DNA of 40,805 bases from an uncultured Faecalibacterium sp. (GTDB lineage Bacteria > Bacillota > Clostridia > Oscillospirales > Ruminococcaceae): contig CAKSYT010000015.1 of assembly GCA_934524985.1 (NCBI GenBank), forward strand, positions 1 through 40,805. The letters run 5' to 3'. Positions 6,235-14,086 of this stretch are shown in pieces. Numbering within the stretch: position 1 is the first letter of the stretch; each line of letters begins with the position of its first letter. Both the position numbers and the translations under genes were made by a program. The notes under the pieces were generated by a model, which saw nothing but the letters and a program-made list of their open reading frames with translations, had not been told where the DNA came from and did no database searches.

Positions 6235-7512
6235 TTACTCTTTCCCTTTTTTCGCCTTTATGTGCCACTTGTGGGACATATACTCCGAGCGCAGCTTGTT
6301 GGTGACAAAGGTCTGGCTGCTGTACAGGCCGTGGTGGCCGGAGAGCATATAGCAGATGCCGCAGCCCAGCGCGATGAGTTCCAGCCCCGCGCCGCTGAAC
6401 AGCTCAAAGCCCAGCAGAATAGAGGGGATCAGGACGTTGGTAGCACCGCAGAAGATGGACACCAGCCCCACCGCCGCTGCAAATTCGGCGGGCAGACCCA
6501 GCAGCGGGCCGACCACGCAGCCGAAGGTAGCGCCCACAAAAAAGCTGGGCACCACCTCGCCGCCCTTGAACCCGCAGGCAAGGGTCAGCGCAGTGAGGAA
6601 GATCTTGCACAGAAAATCCCACGGCAGCGCCTGTCCCTGCTCCACGGCAGCAACAATGACGCTCATGCCCGCGCCGTTGTACCGCCCCACGCCGAAGAGG
6701 TACGAAAAGCCGATGACCAGCACGCCGCCCGCAAAGACCCGCACCCACGGGTTCGGGAGAAGCTTTGGCACGAAGTGCTCCATGAAGTGGAGGGTGTAGC
6801 AGAACAGCCGGGAGACGGCAGCGCAGGCCACGCCCAGCACGATGACCAGCAGGGCGGTGCGGACATTCAGCTCCGGCGCGGTGAGGGCAAAGTGGGTGGG
6901 GGCGATGCCAAAGGCCAGCGAGCAGCCGTAGGCGATGAGGGCGGAGGTAAAGGCCGGGACAAAGGCAGAGGTAAAGGTCAGGCCCACATCCTCCACCATC
7001 ATGGCAAAGCAGGCCGCCGCCAGCGGGGTGCCGAACAGGGCAGAGAAGAACGCAGCCATGCCGCTGATGGTGGCTGTGCGGCGGTCGTGGTCTTTCAGCC
7101 GCAGCAGGGTGCCAAGGTTCCAGCCGATGCTGCCGCCCATCTGCAAAGCTGCGCCCTCGCGGCCGGCAGAGCCGCCGCACAGGTGGGTGAGCACCGTGCC
7201 CAGAAAGATGGCGGGCACCAGCAGGATGCTGACCGGCTCGCCGCTCTGCACGGCGCGGAGAACGTTGTTGGTGCCCACGCCCTCGCACTTGGTCACCTTA
7301 TAAAGGGCGGTGATGAGCAGACCCGCAACGGGCAGCAAAAACAGCAGCCAGGGCTGCGCGGCGCGCAGCTCGGTGGCGTGCTCGACGGCAAGGTGGAACA
7401 AGGTGCCCAGAAATCCGCAGAGCAGACCCATGGGAACCGCCAGAAAGAACCATTGCAGCGCCACCCGCAGGGCGGCTTCGGCTTCGTGCCGGAATGTATC
7501 AAAATCGTTCAT
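6235..7512 (-). CDS. CLC-family halide/proton antiporter, fluoride-type (CLC-F) features
   Basis: A 425-aa polytopic membrane protein; the start at 7512 is chosen for its AGGAG site, and upstream codons look non-coding. It has the CLC gating glutamate in GGSAGREGAALQMG. Two sites differ from chloride-type CLCs: the GSGIP serine loop is replaced by GVGTNNV, and the GxFxP motif by GFKGGEVVPSFFVGATFG. From family knowledge, such substitutions mark the fluoride/proton antiporter branch (EriC-F). Fluoride export is therefore the best inference, with chloride transport as the alternative. No fluoride riboswitch core was seen upstream. The promoter is TTGACA-17-TATTTT. Confidence 0.82.
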   Translation of the reverse strand: MNDFDTFRHEAEAALRVALQWFFLAVPMGLLCGFLGTLFHLAVEHATELRAAQPWLLFLLPVAGLLITALYKVTKCEGVGTNNVLRAVQSGEPVSILLVPAIFLGTVLTHLCGGSAGREGAALQMGGSIGWNLGTLLRLKDHDRRTATISGMAAFFSALFGTPLAAACFAMMVEDVGLTFTSAFVPAFTSALIAYGCSLAFGIAPTHFALTAPELNVRTALLVIVLGVACAAVSRLFCYTLHFMEHFVPKLLPNPWVRVFAGGVLVIGFSYLFGVGRYNGAGMSVIVAAVEQGQALPWDFLCKIFLTALTLACGFKGGEVVPSFFVGATFGCVVGPLLGLPAEFAAAVGLVSIFCGATNVLIPSILLGFELFSGAGLELIALGCGICYMLSGHHGLYSSQTFVTNKLRSEYMSHKWHIKAKKGKE

Positions 7513-7561
7513 AGAAAAACTCCTGTATATTGACGTCCGTTCCGTTTTTTGGAACCGATAT

Positions 7562-7590
7562 AAAATAACACCGCAGGGCAGGGCTGTCAA
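7562..7590 (-). promoter_or_regulatory. Promoter of the CLC gene
   Basis: On the minus strand TTGACA (7590-7585) is separated by 17 bp from TATTTT (7567-7562), about 50 bases before the start codon. A small hairpin, GTTCC/GGAAC, lies in the leader. Confidence 0.65.
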
Positions 7591-7631
7591 CCCCAAAATG
7601 GGCAGAACTACGGGAATCAATTTTCCGACTG

Positions 7632-7762
7632 AAGGCTTCCCCCGGCCGGGGGAAGCTGTCACCGCAGGTGACTGATGAGGGCGCAGGCAAGCAGCAGCTT
7701 ACGGGAAATTACCCCTCATCCGGCGCTGCGCGCCACCTTCCCCCCAAGGGGTGAAGGCTTCT
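7632..7762. repeat. Interspersed repeat family C, copy C2
   Basis: It is nearly identical to 4576-4712, with a few differences that fall mostly in loops or on both sides of stems. It lies in the divergent space between the CLC and DUF362 genes (7513-7905), which otherwise holds only their promoters. Confidence 0.85.
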
Positions 7763-7817
7763 GTCCCTCCGGGTAAAGCTGCAATAATTGATTCCTGTGG
7801 CTCTGTTCTTTTTTCTG

Positions 7818-7847
7818 TTTACACCGCTCGCCCGGGTGTGCTATACT
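7818..7847 (+). promoter_or_regulatory. Promoter of the DUF362 gene
   Basis: TTTACA at 7818-7823 and TATACT at 7842-7847 are 18 bp apart, with a TGC extended -10 element. Confidence 0.75.
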
Positions 7848-7905
7848 GAACAAAAGAGAGACCGCGCGGCAGACGCCGCCGGAAAGATATGGGAGGAAAA
7901 ACACC

Positions 7906-9030
7906 ATGGAAGCATCCAAAGTCTACTATACGGATTTCCGCTGTCCGGTGGGCACCAGCCTGCTGGACAAGCTGCGCCGGGTGTGCATTGCCGCCGGCAT
8001 CAAGGACATCGACATGGACGGCCGGTTCGTGGCCATCAAGATGCACTTCGGCGAGCTGGGCAATCTGGCCTTTTTGCGCCCCAACTACGCCAAGGTGGTG
8101 GCAGACCTGTGCAAGGAGCAGGGCGGTATGCCCTTCCTGACCGACTGCAACACCCTGTACCCGGGCAGCCGCAAGAATGCGCTGGAACACCTGAACTGCG
8201 CCCAGCTGAACGGCTTCTGGCCCATGACTACCGGCTGTCAGGTGATCATTGCCGACGGTCTGCGCGGCACGGATGAGGTGGAAGTGCCGGTGCCGAACGG
8301 CGAATACTGCAAGACCGCAAAGATCGGCCGCGCCATCATGGATGCGGATGTGTTCATCAGTCTGAACCATTTCAAGGGACACGAGGCCACCGGCTTCGGC
8401 GGTGCCATCAAGAACATCGGCATGGGCTGCGGCTCCCGCGCGGGCAAGATGGAGCAGCACGCTGCCGGCAAGCCCGCCGTGCAGGAGGGGCTGTGCCGCG
8501 GCTGCCACCGCTGCGCCAAGGAGTGCGGCTCGGACGCCATTACTTACAATGCCGAAAACAAGGCGGTCATCGACTACGACAAGTGCAAGGGCTGCGGCCG
8601 CTGCATCGGCGCGTGCAGCTTTGACGCCATCTATTCTCCCAACGACTGCGCCAACGAGCTGCTGGACCGCAAGATGGCGGAGTACGCCGCCGCAGTCTGC
8701 CACGACCGTCCCTGCTTCCACATTTCTCTGGTGCAGGACATCAGCCCCAACTGCGACTGCCACGGCGAGAACGACGCGCCCATTCTGCCGGATATCGGCA
8801 TTTTTGCGTCCTTTGACCCTGTGGCGCTGGATCAGGCCTGCGTGGACGCCTGCCTGAGCGCTACCCCGCTGCCCAACAGCCAGCTGAGCACGAACCTTGC
8901 AAAGCCGGGCTGGAACTGCTACCACGACAACTTCAAGGACTCCAACCCCAACATTGAGTGGAAGGCCACCCTTGAACAGGCCGAGAAGGTGGGCATGGGC
9001 ACCCGCCAGTATGTGCTGAAAAAGGTATAA
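7906..9030 (+). CDS. DUF362-family protein with two 4Fe-4S clusters
   Basis: A 374-aa cytosolic protein. A DUF362 domain covers about residues 1-190 and 240-350, with conserved KMHFGELGN and LNHFKGHEATGFGGAIKNIG blocks. Inserted in it is a ferredoxin-type pair of CxxCxxCxxxC motifs starting at C197 (CRGCHRCAKEC) and C227 (CKGCGRCIGAC). DUF362 proteins are presumed electron-transfer or iron-sulfur oxidoreductase components of anaerobes and have no settled function. The start has a GGAGG site six to seven bases upstream. The gene stands alone between its promoter and a two-way terminator. Confidence 0.88.
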   Translation: MEASKVYYTDFRCPVGTSLLDKLRRVCIAAGIKDIDMDGRFVAIKMHFGELGNLAFLRPNYAKVVADLCKEQGGMPFLTDCNTLYPGSRKNALEHLNCAQLNGFWPMTTGCQVIIADGLRGTDEVEVPVPNGEYCKTAKIGRAIMDADVFISLNHFKGHEATGFGGAIKNIGMGCGSRAGKMEQHAAGKPAVQEGLCRGCHRCAKECGSDAITYNAENKAVIDYDKCKGCGRCIGACSFDAIYSPNDCANELLDRKMAEYAAAVCHDRPCFHISLVQDISPNCDCHGENDAPILPDIGIFASFDPVALDQACVDACLSATPLPNSQLSTNLAKPGWNCYHDNFKDSNPNIEWKATLEQAEKVGMGTRQYVLKKV

Positions 9031-9038
9031 AGACAAAA

Positions 9039-9070
9039 TGGGGCGCTGACCACACGGTCAGCGCCCCATT
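9039..9070. terminator. Bidirectional terminator
   Basis: TGGGGCGCTGACC and GGTCAGCGCCCCA form a 13-bp stem with loop ACAC, between converging DUF362 and lipoprotein genes. Confidence 0.85.
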
Positions 9071-9094
9071 GCGCTTTCAAGTTTAAGGTTGAGT

Positions 9095-9712
9095 TTAAGC
9101 TTCGCCGTTTGTCTCCGGCACGATATCGTCCAGCACGGTCTGCAGCGCCTGCCAGTTTTTCAGGGTGCAGCCGGGCAGGGTGTCAGCGTCCAGCCCTGCG
9201 TCCGCAATGCGGCCGGTCATGCTGTCCTTGTCGCTGAGCAGGTCCAGCGCGGCGTCCTTGATCAGCGGCCAAGCCTCGGCAAAGCCTTCCTGCTCGTTAT
9301 CGGTCAGGCCGTCATACCAGCTGTAAAAGGCTTCCTGAATGGCCTCCGGGGAGCGGCTGGACATCCGTGTGCCCTCGGCCCATTGCAGCAGCGATGCCGC
9401 CGCGATGACCGATTTCAGGGAGCAGCCGGATACCCCGGGCCCCCAGCCCAGACAGGGCGCAAAGGCGTTTGAGGTGCCGGTGATGGAGAACACCGAGTTC
9501 TCGTCAAAGTTGCCGGGGTTCAGCTCTCCGGTGTTAGCCTCTGTGGTGGAGGAGGGCAGCGCGCTGCTGCCGGAAGCGGATGCGCTGTCCGAAGCGGGCG
9601 CAGCGCTGGATGCGGGGCTGCTGCTGGCAGCCCCGCCGCAGGCTGCCAGCAGGCAGCCCAGCAAAGCGGCGCACAGCAGCAGCGCAAGGGGACGGATATA
9701 TTTCGATGTCAT
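9095..9712 (-). CDS. Predicted lipoprotein of unknown function
   Basis: The start at 9712 has a GGAGG site and gives 205 aa. The N-terminus is a lipoprotein signal: KYIRP, a hydrophobic stretch, and lipobox LAAC with Cys25. A Ser/Ala-rich linker of about 35 residues follows, then a globular, mainly helical domain with a G-W-G-P-G-V-S-G-C loop. It would be anchored on the outer face of the membrane. I do not recognise the domain. It has a consensus promoter and stands as a single-gene unit ending at the shared terminator. Confidence 0.8.
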   Translation of the reverse strand: MTSKYIRPLALLLCAALLGCLLAACGGAASSSPASSAAPASDSASASGSSALPSSTTEANTGELNPGNFDENSVFSITGTSNAFAPCLGWGPGVSGCSLKSVIAAASLLQWAEGTRMSSRSPEAIQEAFYSWYDGLTDNEQEGFAEAWPLIKDAALDLLSDKDSMTGRIADAGLDADTLPGCTLKNWQALQTVLDDIVPETNGEA

Positions 9713-9775
9713 AAGAAAAACCTCCGTAACTGGTGCCCCGGCAAGCCGCCGGAGCAATGCGGGATCTACACCCTA

Positions 9776-9804
9776 AGTATACGTTCTGCGCACGGCGTTG
9801 TCAA
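9776..9804 (-). promoter_or_regulatory. Promoter of the 205-aa lipoprotein gene
   Basis: On the minus strand TTGACA (9804-9799) and TATACT (9781-9776) are 17 bp apart. The leader has a small CCGGC/GCCGG hairpin. Confidence 0.85.
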
Positions 9805-9885
9805 TCGTTCCGCGCAGGACGAATTTCAAGCAGACCTGTGCAGGATATACAAAAATGCAGCTTAAATTTCAGGCAGTTCAACGCA

Positions 9886-9914
9886 TTGACATTTTCCGCG
9901 CTGGCTCGTATAAT
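9886..9914 (+). promoter_or_regulatory. Promoter of the alpha-glucoside locus
   Basis: TTGACA at 9886-9891 and TATAAT at 9909-9914 are 17 bp apart, placing the transcript start near 9921, about 140 bases before the antiterminator gene. Confidence 0.9.
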
Positions 9915-9942
9915 CAAAGACAGACAAGTGAATTTATCAGTG

Positions 9943-9969
9943 CGTGTAACTGTTCGATCAGGCATGAGC
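9943..9969 (+). promoter_or_regulatory. RAT (ribonucleic antiterminator) site for a LicT/BglG-type protein
   Basis: The sequence reads CGTGTAACTG, TTCGATCAGG, CATGAGC. This matches the RAT pattern of the BglG/SacY/LicT/GlcT group: GTnACTG, a variable stretch, then CAGGCA. Its 3' part (9961-9968) also forms one side of the terminator below, so protein binding would block termination. Confidence 0.8.
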
Positions 9970-10025
9970 ATCAGAGGGAAGGCGGCAACGGCATCCCTTT
10001 GGTTCTTGTGCCCTTTTTCTTTTTA
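9961..10025 (+). terminator. RAT-controlled leader terminator
   Basis: GGCATGAG (9961-9968, part of the RAT) pairs with CTTGTGCC (10005-10012) using two G:U pairs. Inside lies an imperfect AGGGA...TCCCT hairpin with a GCAA loop. The stem runs into CTTTTTCTTTTT. Confidence 0.75.
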
Positions 10026-10060
10026 TAAAAGCTGCGGCATGGAAGCGGAGGAGTGCGGCG

Positions 10061-10879
10061 ATGCAGGCTGTAAAGGTATTCAATAACAATGCGGTGTCGG
10101 TGGTCATGCCGGACGGCAGGGAAGCCATTCTCGTGGGCAACGGGCTTGGGTTTGGCCGCCGCCCGGGGGACGTGATCGACAAAAGCCGCGTTTCCAAGGT
10201 GTACTATGTGCAGAACGAGCTGCAGACCAAGTTCCTCAGGATGCTGGATAACGTCACCCCGCAGGTGATGCAGGCCGCCGAGCGCATCTCGCTGGCGGCA
10301 GAGGAGCAGGGCATTATGCTCAGCAGCAAAAGCACTATCTCGCTGGTGGATCACATCAGCTTTGCGCTGGAACGTGTAGAAAAGGGCGCCTTTCTGCCCA
10401 ACCTCATGCTCTCGGAGACCCGGATGCTGTACCCGAAGGAGTACGCAGTGGGGCAAAGGGCACTGGAGCTTGTCCGGCAGTTCTGCGGCGTACAGCTGCC
10501 GGAGGACGAAGCGGGCTACATTGCCCTACATCTGGTAGCCGGTGCGGCAGACGGTGCGCTGGCTTACGACACCGTAAAGTTCGTCAAGGCGGTCAAGGAG
10601 ATCATCTGCGATACCTATCACTGCACCTTTGAGGAAGAAAGCCTTGAGACCACCCGCCTGACCGTACACCTCAAGTTTCTGGCGGCGCGCATTCTGCGGC
10701 ACACTCCGTGGCAAGACGCCGGGCTGGAATCCATGTACACGGTGCTTTTGCAGCGCGACAGCCGCAACGAGGTGTGCTTGCAGCGCATCAATGCCTATCT
10801 GCGGCAGGAATTTGATTACGAGCTGGATCATCAGGAGCAGGTCTATCTGCTCATCCACCTGACCAAGATCGTTGGTTAA
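10061..10879 (+). CDS. PRD-domain transcriptional antiterminator, LicT/BglG family
   Basis: 272 aa. An RNA-binding CAT domain (residues 1-55, MQAVKVFNNNAVSVVM plus a G-x-G-x-G-F-G loop) is followed by two PRD domains. The four regulatory histidines are visible: H98 (LVDHISFAL), H157 (YIALHLVA), H203 (TVHLKFLAAR) and H266 (LLIHLTKI). Such proteins bind RAT RNA and prevent leader termination. Phosphorylation by HPr or the cognate EIIB tunes them according to sugar supply. Since the RAT and terminator lie in its own leader and the PTS genes follow on the same strand, it probably controls the whole locus including itself. No terminator separates it from the PTS gene. The start uses a GGAG site. 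Confidence 0.92.
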   Translation: MQAVKVFNNNAVSVVMPDGREAILVGNGLGFGRRPGDVIDKSRVSKVYYVQNELQTKFLRMLDNVTPQVMQAAERISLAAEEQGIMLSSKSTISLVDHISFALERVEKGAFLPNLMLSETRMLYPKEYAVGQRALELVRQFCGVQLPEDEAGYIALHLVAGAADGALAYDTVKFVKAVKEIICDTYHCTFEEESLETTRLTVHLKFLAARILRHTPWQDAGLESMYTVLLQRDSRNEVCLQRINAYLRQEFDYELDHQEQVYLLIHLTKIVG

Positions 10880-10975
10880 GTTGGTTAAAATGTTTCAACA
10901 GGGCGTCCGGAAGCCCTGCGGAATAGAAATCATCCCCCAAAAACAGTCAAGTCAAAAAGTGAGGAGTATTACACG

Positions 10976-12535
10976 ATGAAAGAGAAAGTCATGAATGGCT
11001 TGGAAAAGTTCTCCAAAGCCATGCTCTCACCGCTGTCGTATATCTCGGCAGCAGGCCTGATCCTTGTGCTGGGCGCATTGCTTACCAGCACAAGCCTTAG
11101 CGCGATGATCCTCGTTCTGCAGTGGACCCCCATCAAGCTGCTTGGACAGCTGATCTACAACTGCATCATGGTCATCATCAACAACCTCAGCCTGATGTTC
11201 TGCGTGGGCATCGCAGCAGCGCTGGCCAAAAAGAACAAGCAGCAGGCTGCCATCATCGGCCTGATGAGCTACTTTATGTACCTGACCGCCGGCAACGTCA
11301 CCCTGACCCAGCTGGGTATGCTGGCTGAGGCGGACCCGATGGTGGGTCTGTACGGCACCGGTCAGTCCACCGTGTTCGGCATCCAGACGGTGGATATGGG
11401 CGTGTTCGGCGGCATCCTGCTGGGTCTGGTCTGCGGCTGGGTGTACAACCGCACCTGTGAAAAGCAGTTCAAGGGCATCATCACCCAGATCTACTCCGGC
11501 AACCGCTGGTCCTTTACCTGCATGGTGGTCTTTTCCATCCTGTTCGGCTTCGGCTCCTGCTTCTTCTGGCCGCCGGTGCAGAGCGTTATCAGCGCACTGA
11601 CCGATCTGATCGCCACCTCCGGCAACTTCGGCCTGTTCCTGTACGGCTTCCTGGAGCGCTTCCTCATTCCCACCGGCCTGCACCACCTCATCTACACCCC
11701 CTTCCAGTTCTCTGCACTGGGCAACAGCCTGACCGTGGGCGATGCCACCTACACCGGCTCCTATATCGTCATGATGATGGAGTACAGCATGGGTCTGCCC
11801 TTCTCGGACGGCATCGTGTGGATGTACACCGGCTTCACCAAGACCTTCGGCTACTTTGGCATCGTGGCGGCCTTCATCTTCTGCGCCCGCAAGGAGAACC
11901 GCAAAAAGACCGCTGCCGTTCTGGTGCCGCTGGCCTTTACCGCTTCTCTGGCTTCCATCACCGAGCCGCTGGACTTCATGTTCTGCTTCTCTGCTCCCAT
12001 CCTGTGGGTGGCACACGCCTGCATTTCCGGTCTGTTCATCGTGCTGCTGCACACCTTCCATGTCACCGGCTTTACCACCAACCTCCTCGGCTCGGTGCTG
12101 ATGAACCTTTCTGCCGGTGCAGATAAGACCAACTATCCCACCCTGTACCTGCTGGCGCTGTGCCAGATCGCAGTGTACTTTGTGGTGTTCACCCTGCTGA
12201 TCAAGGCCTTTAACATCCACACCCCCGGCCGGGAAGAGGTGAGCACCGAGACCGCCAAGAGCGATGCCCCCGCCAAGAAGGCAAGCGTGAAGAACGCTGC
12301 CGAGGTGCAGTGCGTCATCGACGGTCTGGGCGGCAAGGAGAACATCCTGTCGGTGGACAACTGCTTCACCCGCCTGCGTGTAAACATCAAGGACCCCGCA
12401 AAACTGGACGAAGCTTCCATCAACAAGCTGCCGAACAGCGGCATCGTGAAAAAGGGAACCGATATCCAGATCGTTTACGGTCTGCAGGTAGCCGATATCA
12501 AGCGTGCCGTGGAGACACAGCTGGAAAACCAGTAA
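10976..12535 (+). CDS. PTS alpha-glucoside-type permease, fused EIIC-EIIB
   Basis: 519 aa. A membrane EIIC domain of the glucose/alpha-glucoside class (about residues 1-410) has the FLERFLIPTGLHHLIYTPFQ block. It is joined by a charged linker to a EIIB domain with the phosphorylated Cys463 in DNCFTRLRVNI. The protein would import and phosphorylate a disaccharide at the 6' position. The next gene, a GH4 6-phospho-alpha-glucosidase, points to maltose or related alpha-glucosides. No EIIA domain is fused or encoded nearby, so a separate glucose-type EIIA must act in trans. The start has a GAGGAG site. Confidence 0.9.
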   Translation: MKEKVMNGLEKFSKAMLSPLSYISAAGLILVLGALLTSTSLSAMILVLQWTPIKLLGQLIYNCIMVIINNLSLMFCVGIAAALAKKNKQQAAIIGLMSYFMYLTAGNVTLTQLGMLAEADPMVGLYGTGQSTVFGIQTVDMGVFGGILLGLVCGWVYNRTCEKQFKGIITQIYSGNRWSFTCMVVFSILFGFGSCFFWPPVQSVISALTDLIATSGNFGLFLYGFLERFLIPTGLHHLIYTPFQFSALGNSLTVGDATYTGSYIVMMMEYSMGLPFSDGIVWMYTGFTKTFGYFGIVAAFIFCARKENRKKTAAVLVPLAFTASLASITEPLDFMFCFSAPILWVAHACISGLFIVLLHTFHVTGFTTNLLGSVLMNLSAGADKTNYPTLYLLALCQIAVYFVVFTLLIKAFNIHTPGREEVSTETAKSDAPAKKASVKNAAEVQCVIDGLGGKENILSVDNCFTRLRVNIKDPAKLDEASINKLPNSGIVKKGTDIQIVYGLQVADIKRAVETQLENQ

Positions 12536-12550
12536 ACCGCTTTTCCGCGC

Positions 12551-12569
12551 CCCGGCGGATTGCGCCGGG
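12551..12569 (+). other. Intercistronic hairpin between PTS and GH4 genes
   Basis: CCCGGCG and CGCCGGG form a 7-bp stem. There is no T run, so it is more likely an mRNA stability or processing element than a terminator. Confidence 0.5.
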
Positions 12570-12604
12570 CTAACCTGAAAATACAAAAAAGGAGCGTTTA
12601 TATT

Positions 12605-13963
12605 ATGGTCATTACCATCGCTGGCGGCGGCAGCACTTTTACCGCCGGTATCGTCAAATCCATCGCCCTGCGCCGGGAAGAACTGGAAGTAGACGAGATC
12701 CGTCTGTTCGATATCAACAAGGAGCGGCAGGACAAGGTTGCCGTTGTGGTGGACTGGGTCCTGCATAAGGAACTGAATACCGACATCAAGCTGGTGGTCA
12801 CCACTGATGTGCAGGAGGCTTACACCGACACCTCTTTTGTGTTTGCCCAGATGCGCGTGGGCGGCTACGCCATGCGGGAACAGGACGAAAAGATCCCCCT
12901 GCGCCACGGCTGCGTGGGACAGGAGACCTGCGGCTGCGGCGGCATGGCCTACGGAATGCGCACCATCTTCCCCATGATCCAGTTGATCGACGACGTGGAA
13001 AAGTATGCCAAGAAGGACTACTGGATCCTGAACTACTCCAACCCCGCCGCCATCGTATCCGAAGCCTGCCGCAAGCTGCGCCCGAAGGCACGGATCATCA
13101 ACATCTGCGATATGCCCATCGCTATCATTGACGTGGTGGCAGCTGCCATGGGCATCCAGAACAAGAAGGAGATCGTTTACGATTACTTTGGCCTGAACCA
13201 CTTCGGTTGGTTCACCTCCATCCAGTACCACGGCGAGGACCTGATGCCCAAGCTGCGCGCCTACATCAAGGAGAACCAGATCCTTCTGCCGGAAAGCTAC
13301 CTCAAGGGCATGGGCGCACTGACCTCCTCCGGCAGCCAGAACCGCCACACCAAGGGCAGCTGGTACTATGTGTGGAAGGGCGAGTACGAGATCATGGAAA
13401 ACTTCCCGGAGTACCTGCCCAACACCTACCTGAACTACTATCTGCAGGCCAAGGAGTTCGTGGAGCACTCGGACCCGAACCACACCCGCGCCAACGAGGT
13501 GGAGGAGACCCGCGAAAAGAACCTGTTCGACGGCATCGACCACTACCTCAAGACCGGCGAGGTGGACGCCAACACCTTCTATGCCGGCAGCCACGGCGAC
13601 TGGATCGCAGATCTTTCCGCTGCGCTGAAGAACGACACCAAGGCACGCTTCCTCATCATCACCGAGAACCGCGGCGCGATCCCCAATATGCCCTATGACG
13701 CAATGGTGGAGCTGCCCGCCTACATCGGCAAGAACGGCCCGGAGGTCATTGCCCGGGACAACATCCCGCTGTTCCAGCAGGGCCTGATGATGCAGCAGCT
13801 CAACAGCGAAAAGCTGCTGGTGGAGGGCTGCGTGGAAGGCAGCTACGAGAAGGTGCTGCAGGCCTTTACCCTGAACAAGACTGTGCCCAGCATGAACGTT
13901 GCCAAGGCCATTCTGGACGATATGATCGAAGCCAACAAGGGCTACTGGCCGGAGCTGCACTGA
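12605..13963 (+). CDS. 6-phospho-alpha-glucosidase, glycoside hydrolase family 4
   Basis: 452 aa, starting at the ATG ten bases after a GGAG site. GH4 hallmarks are an N-terminal NAD-binding loop (ITIAGGGSTFTAGI), a LNYSNPAAIV block, the metal-binding Cys motif NICDMPIAI, and YFGLNHFGW with the catalytic-site histidine. The enzyme uses NAD and Mn to hydrolyse 6-phospho-alpha-glucosides by a redox-elimination route. The CDMP form of the Cys motif, rather than CNxP, and the linked alpha-glucoside PTS favour alpha over beta specificity. It is the last gene of the licT-like/PTS/GH4 unit. Confidence 0.92.
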   Translation: MVITIAGGGSTFTAGIVKSIALRREELEVDEIRLFDINKERQDKVAVVVDWVLHKELNTDIKLVVTTDVQEAYTDTSFVFAQMRVGGYAMREQDEKIPLRHGCVGQETCGCGGMAYGMRTIFPMIQLIDDVEKYAKKDYWILNYSNPAAIVSEACRKLRPKARIINICDMPIAIIDVVAAAMGIQNKKEIVYDYFGLNHFGWFTSIQYHGEDLMPKLRAYIKENQILLPESYLKGMGALTSSGSQNRHTKGSWYYVWKGEYEIMENFPEYLPNTYLNYYLQAKEFVEHSDPNHTRANEVEETREKNLFDGIDHYLKTGEVDANTFYAGSHGDWIADLSAALKNDTKARFLIITENRGAIPNMPYDAMVELPAYIGKNGPEVIARDNIPLFQQGLMMQQLNSEKLLVEGCVEGSYEKVLQAFTLNKTVPSMNVAKAILDDMIEANKGYWPELH

Positions 13964-13978
13964 GCAGCCGGCTTTCCC

Positions 13979-14014
13979 GCCGCCGCAGGCATTGCCGCCT
14001 GCGGCGGCTTTTTT
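13979..14014 (+). terminator. Terminator of the alpha-glucoside locus
   Basis: GCCGCCGCAGGC and GCCTGCGGCGGC form a perfect 12-bp stem, followed by TTTTTT. Confidence 0.95.
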
Positions 14015-14021
14015 GTGCGCA

Positions 14022-14050
14022 TTGACCTTTGCAGGGCAAGGGCTTATAAT
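14022..14050 (+). promoter_or_regulatory. Promoter of gluQ
   Basis: TTGACC at 14022-14027 and TATAAT at 14045-14050 are 17 bp apart, 36 bases before the start codon. Confidence 0.85.
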
Positions 14051-14086
14051 GAGTAAAAACCATTGGAAGCGAAAGGAAGCACACCC

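Noticed and set aside
7513..7640. Fluoride riboswitch upstream of the CLC gene
   Set aside because: The expected GGnGATGG core and its partner segments were not found on the minus strand.
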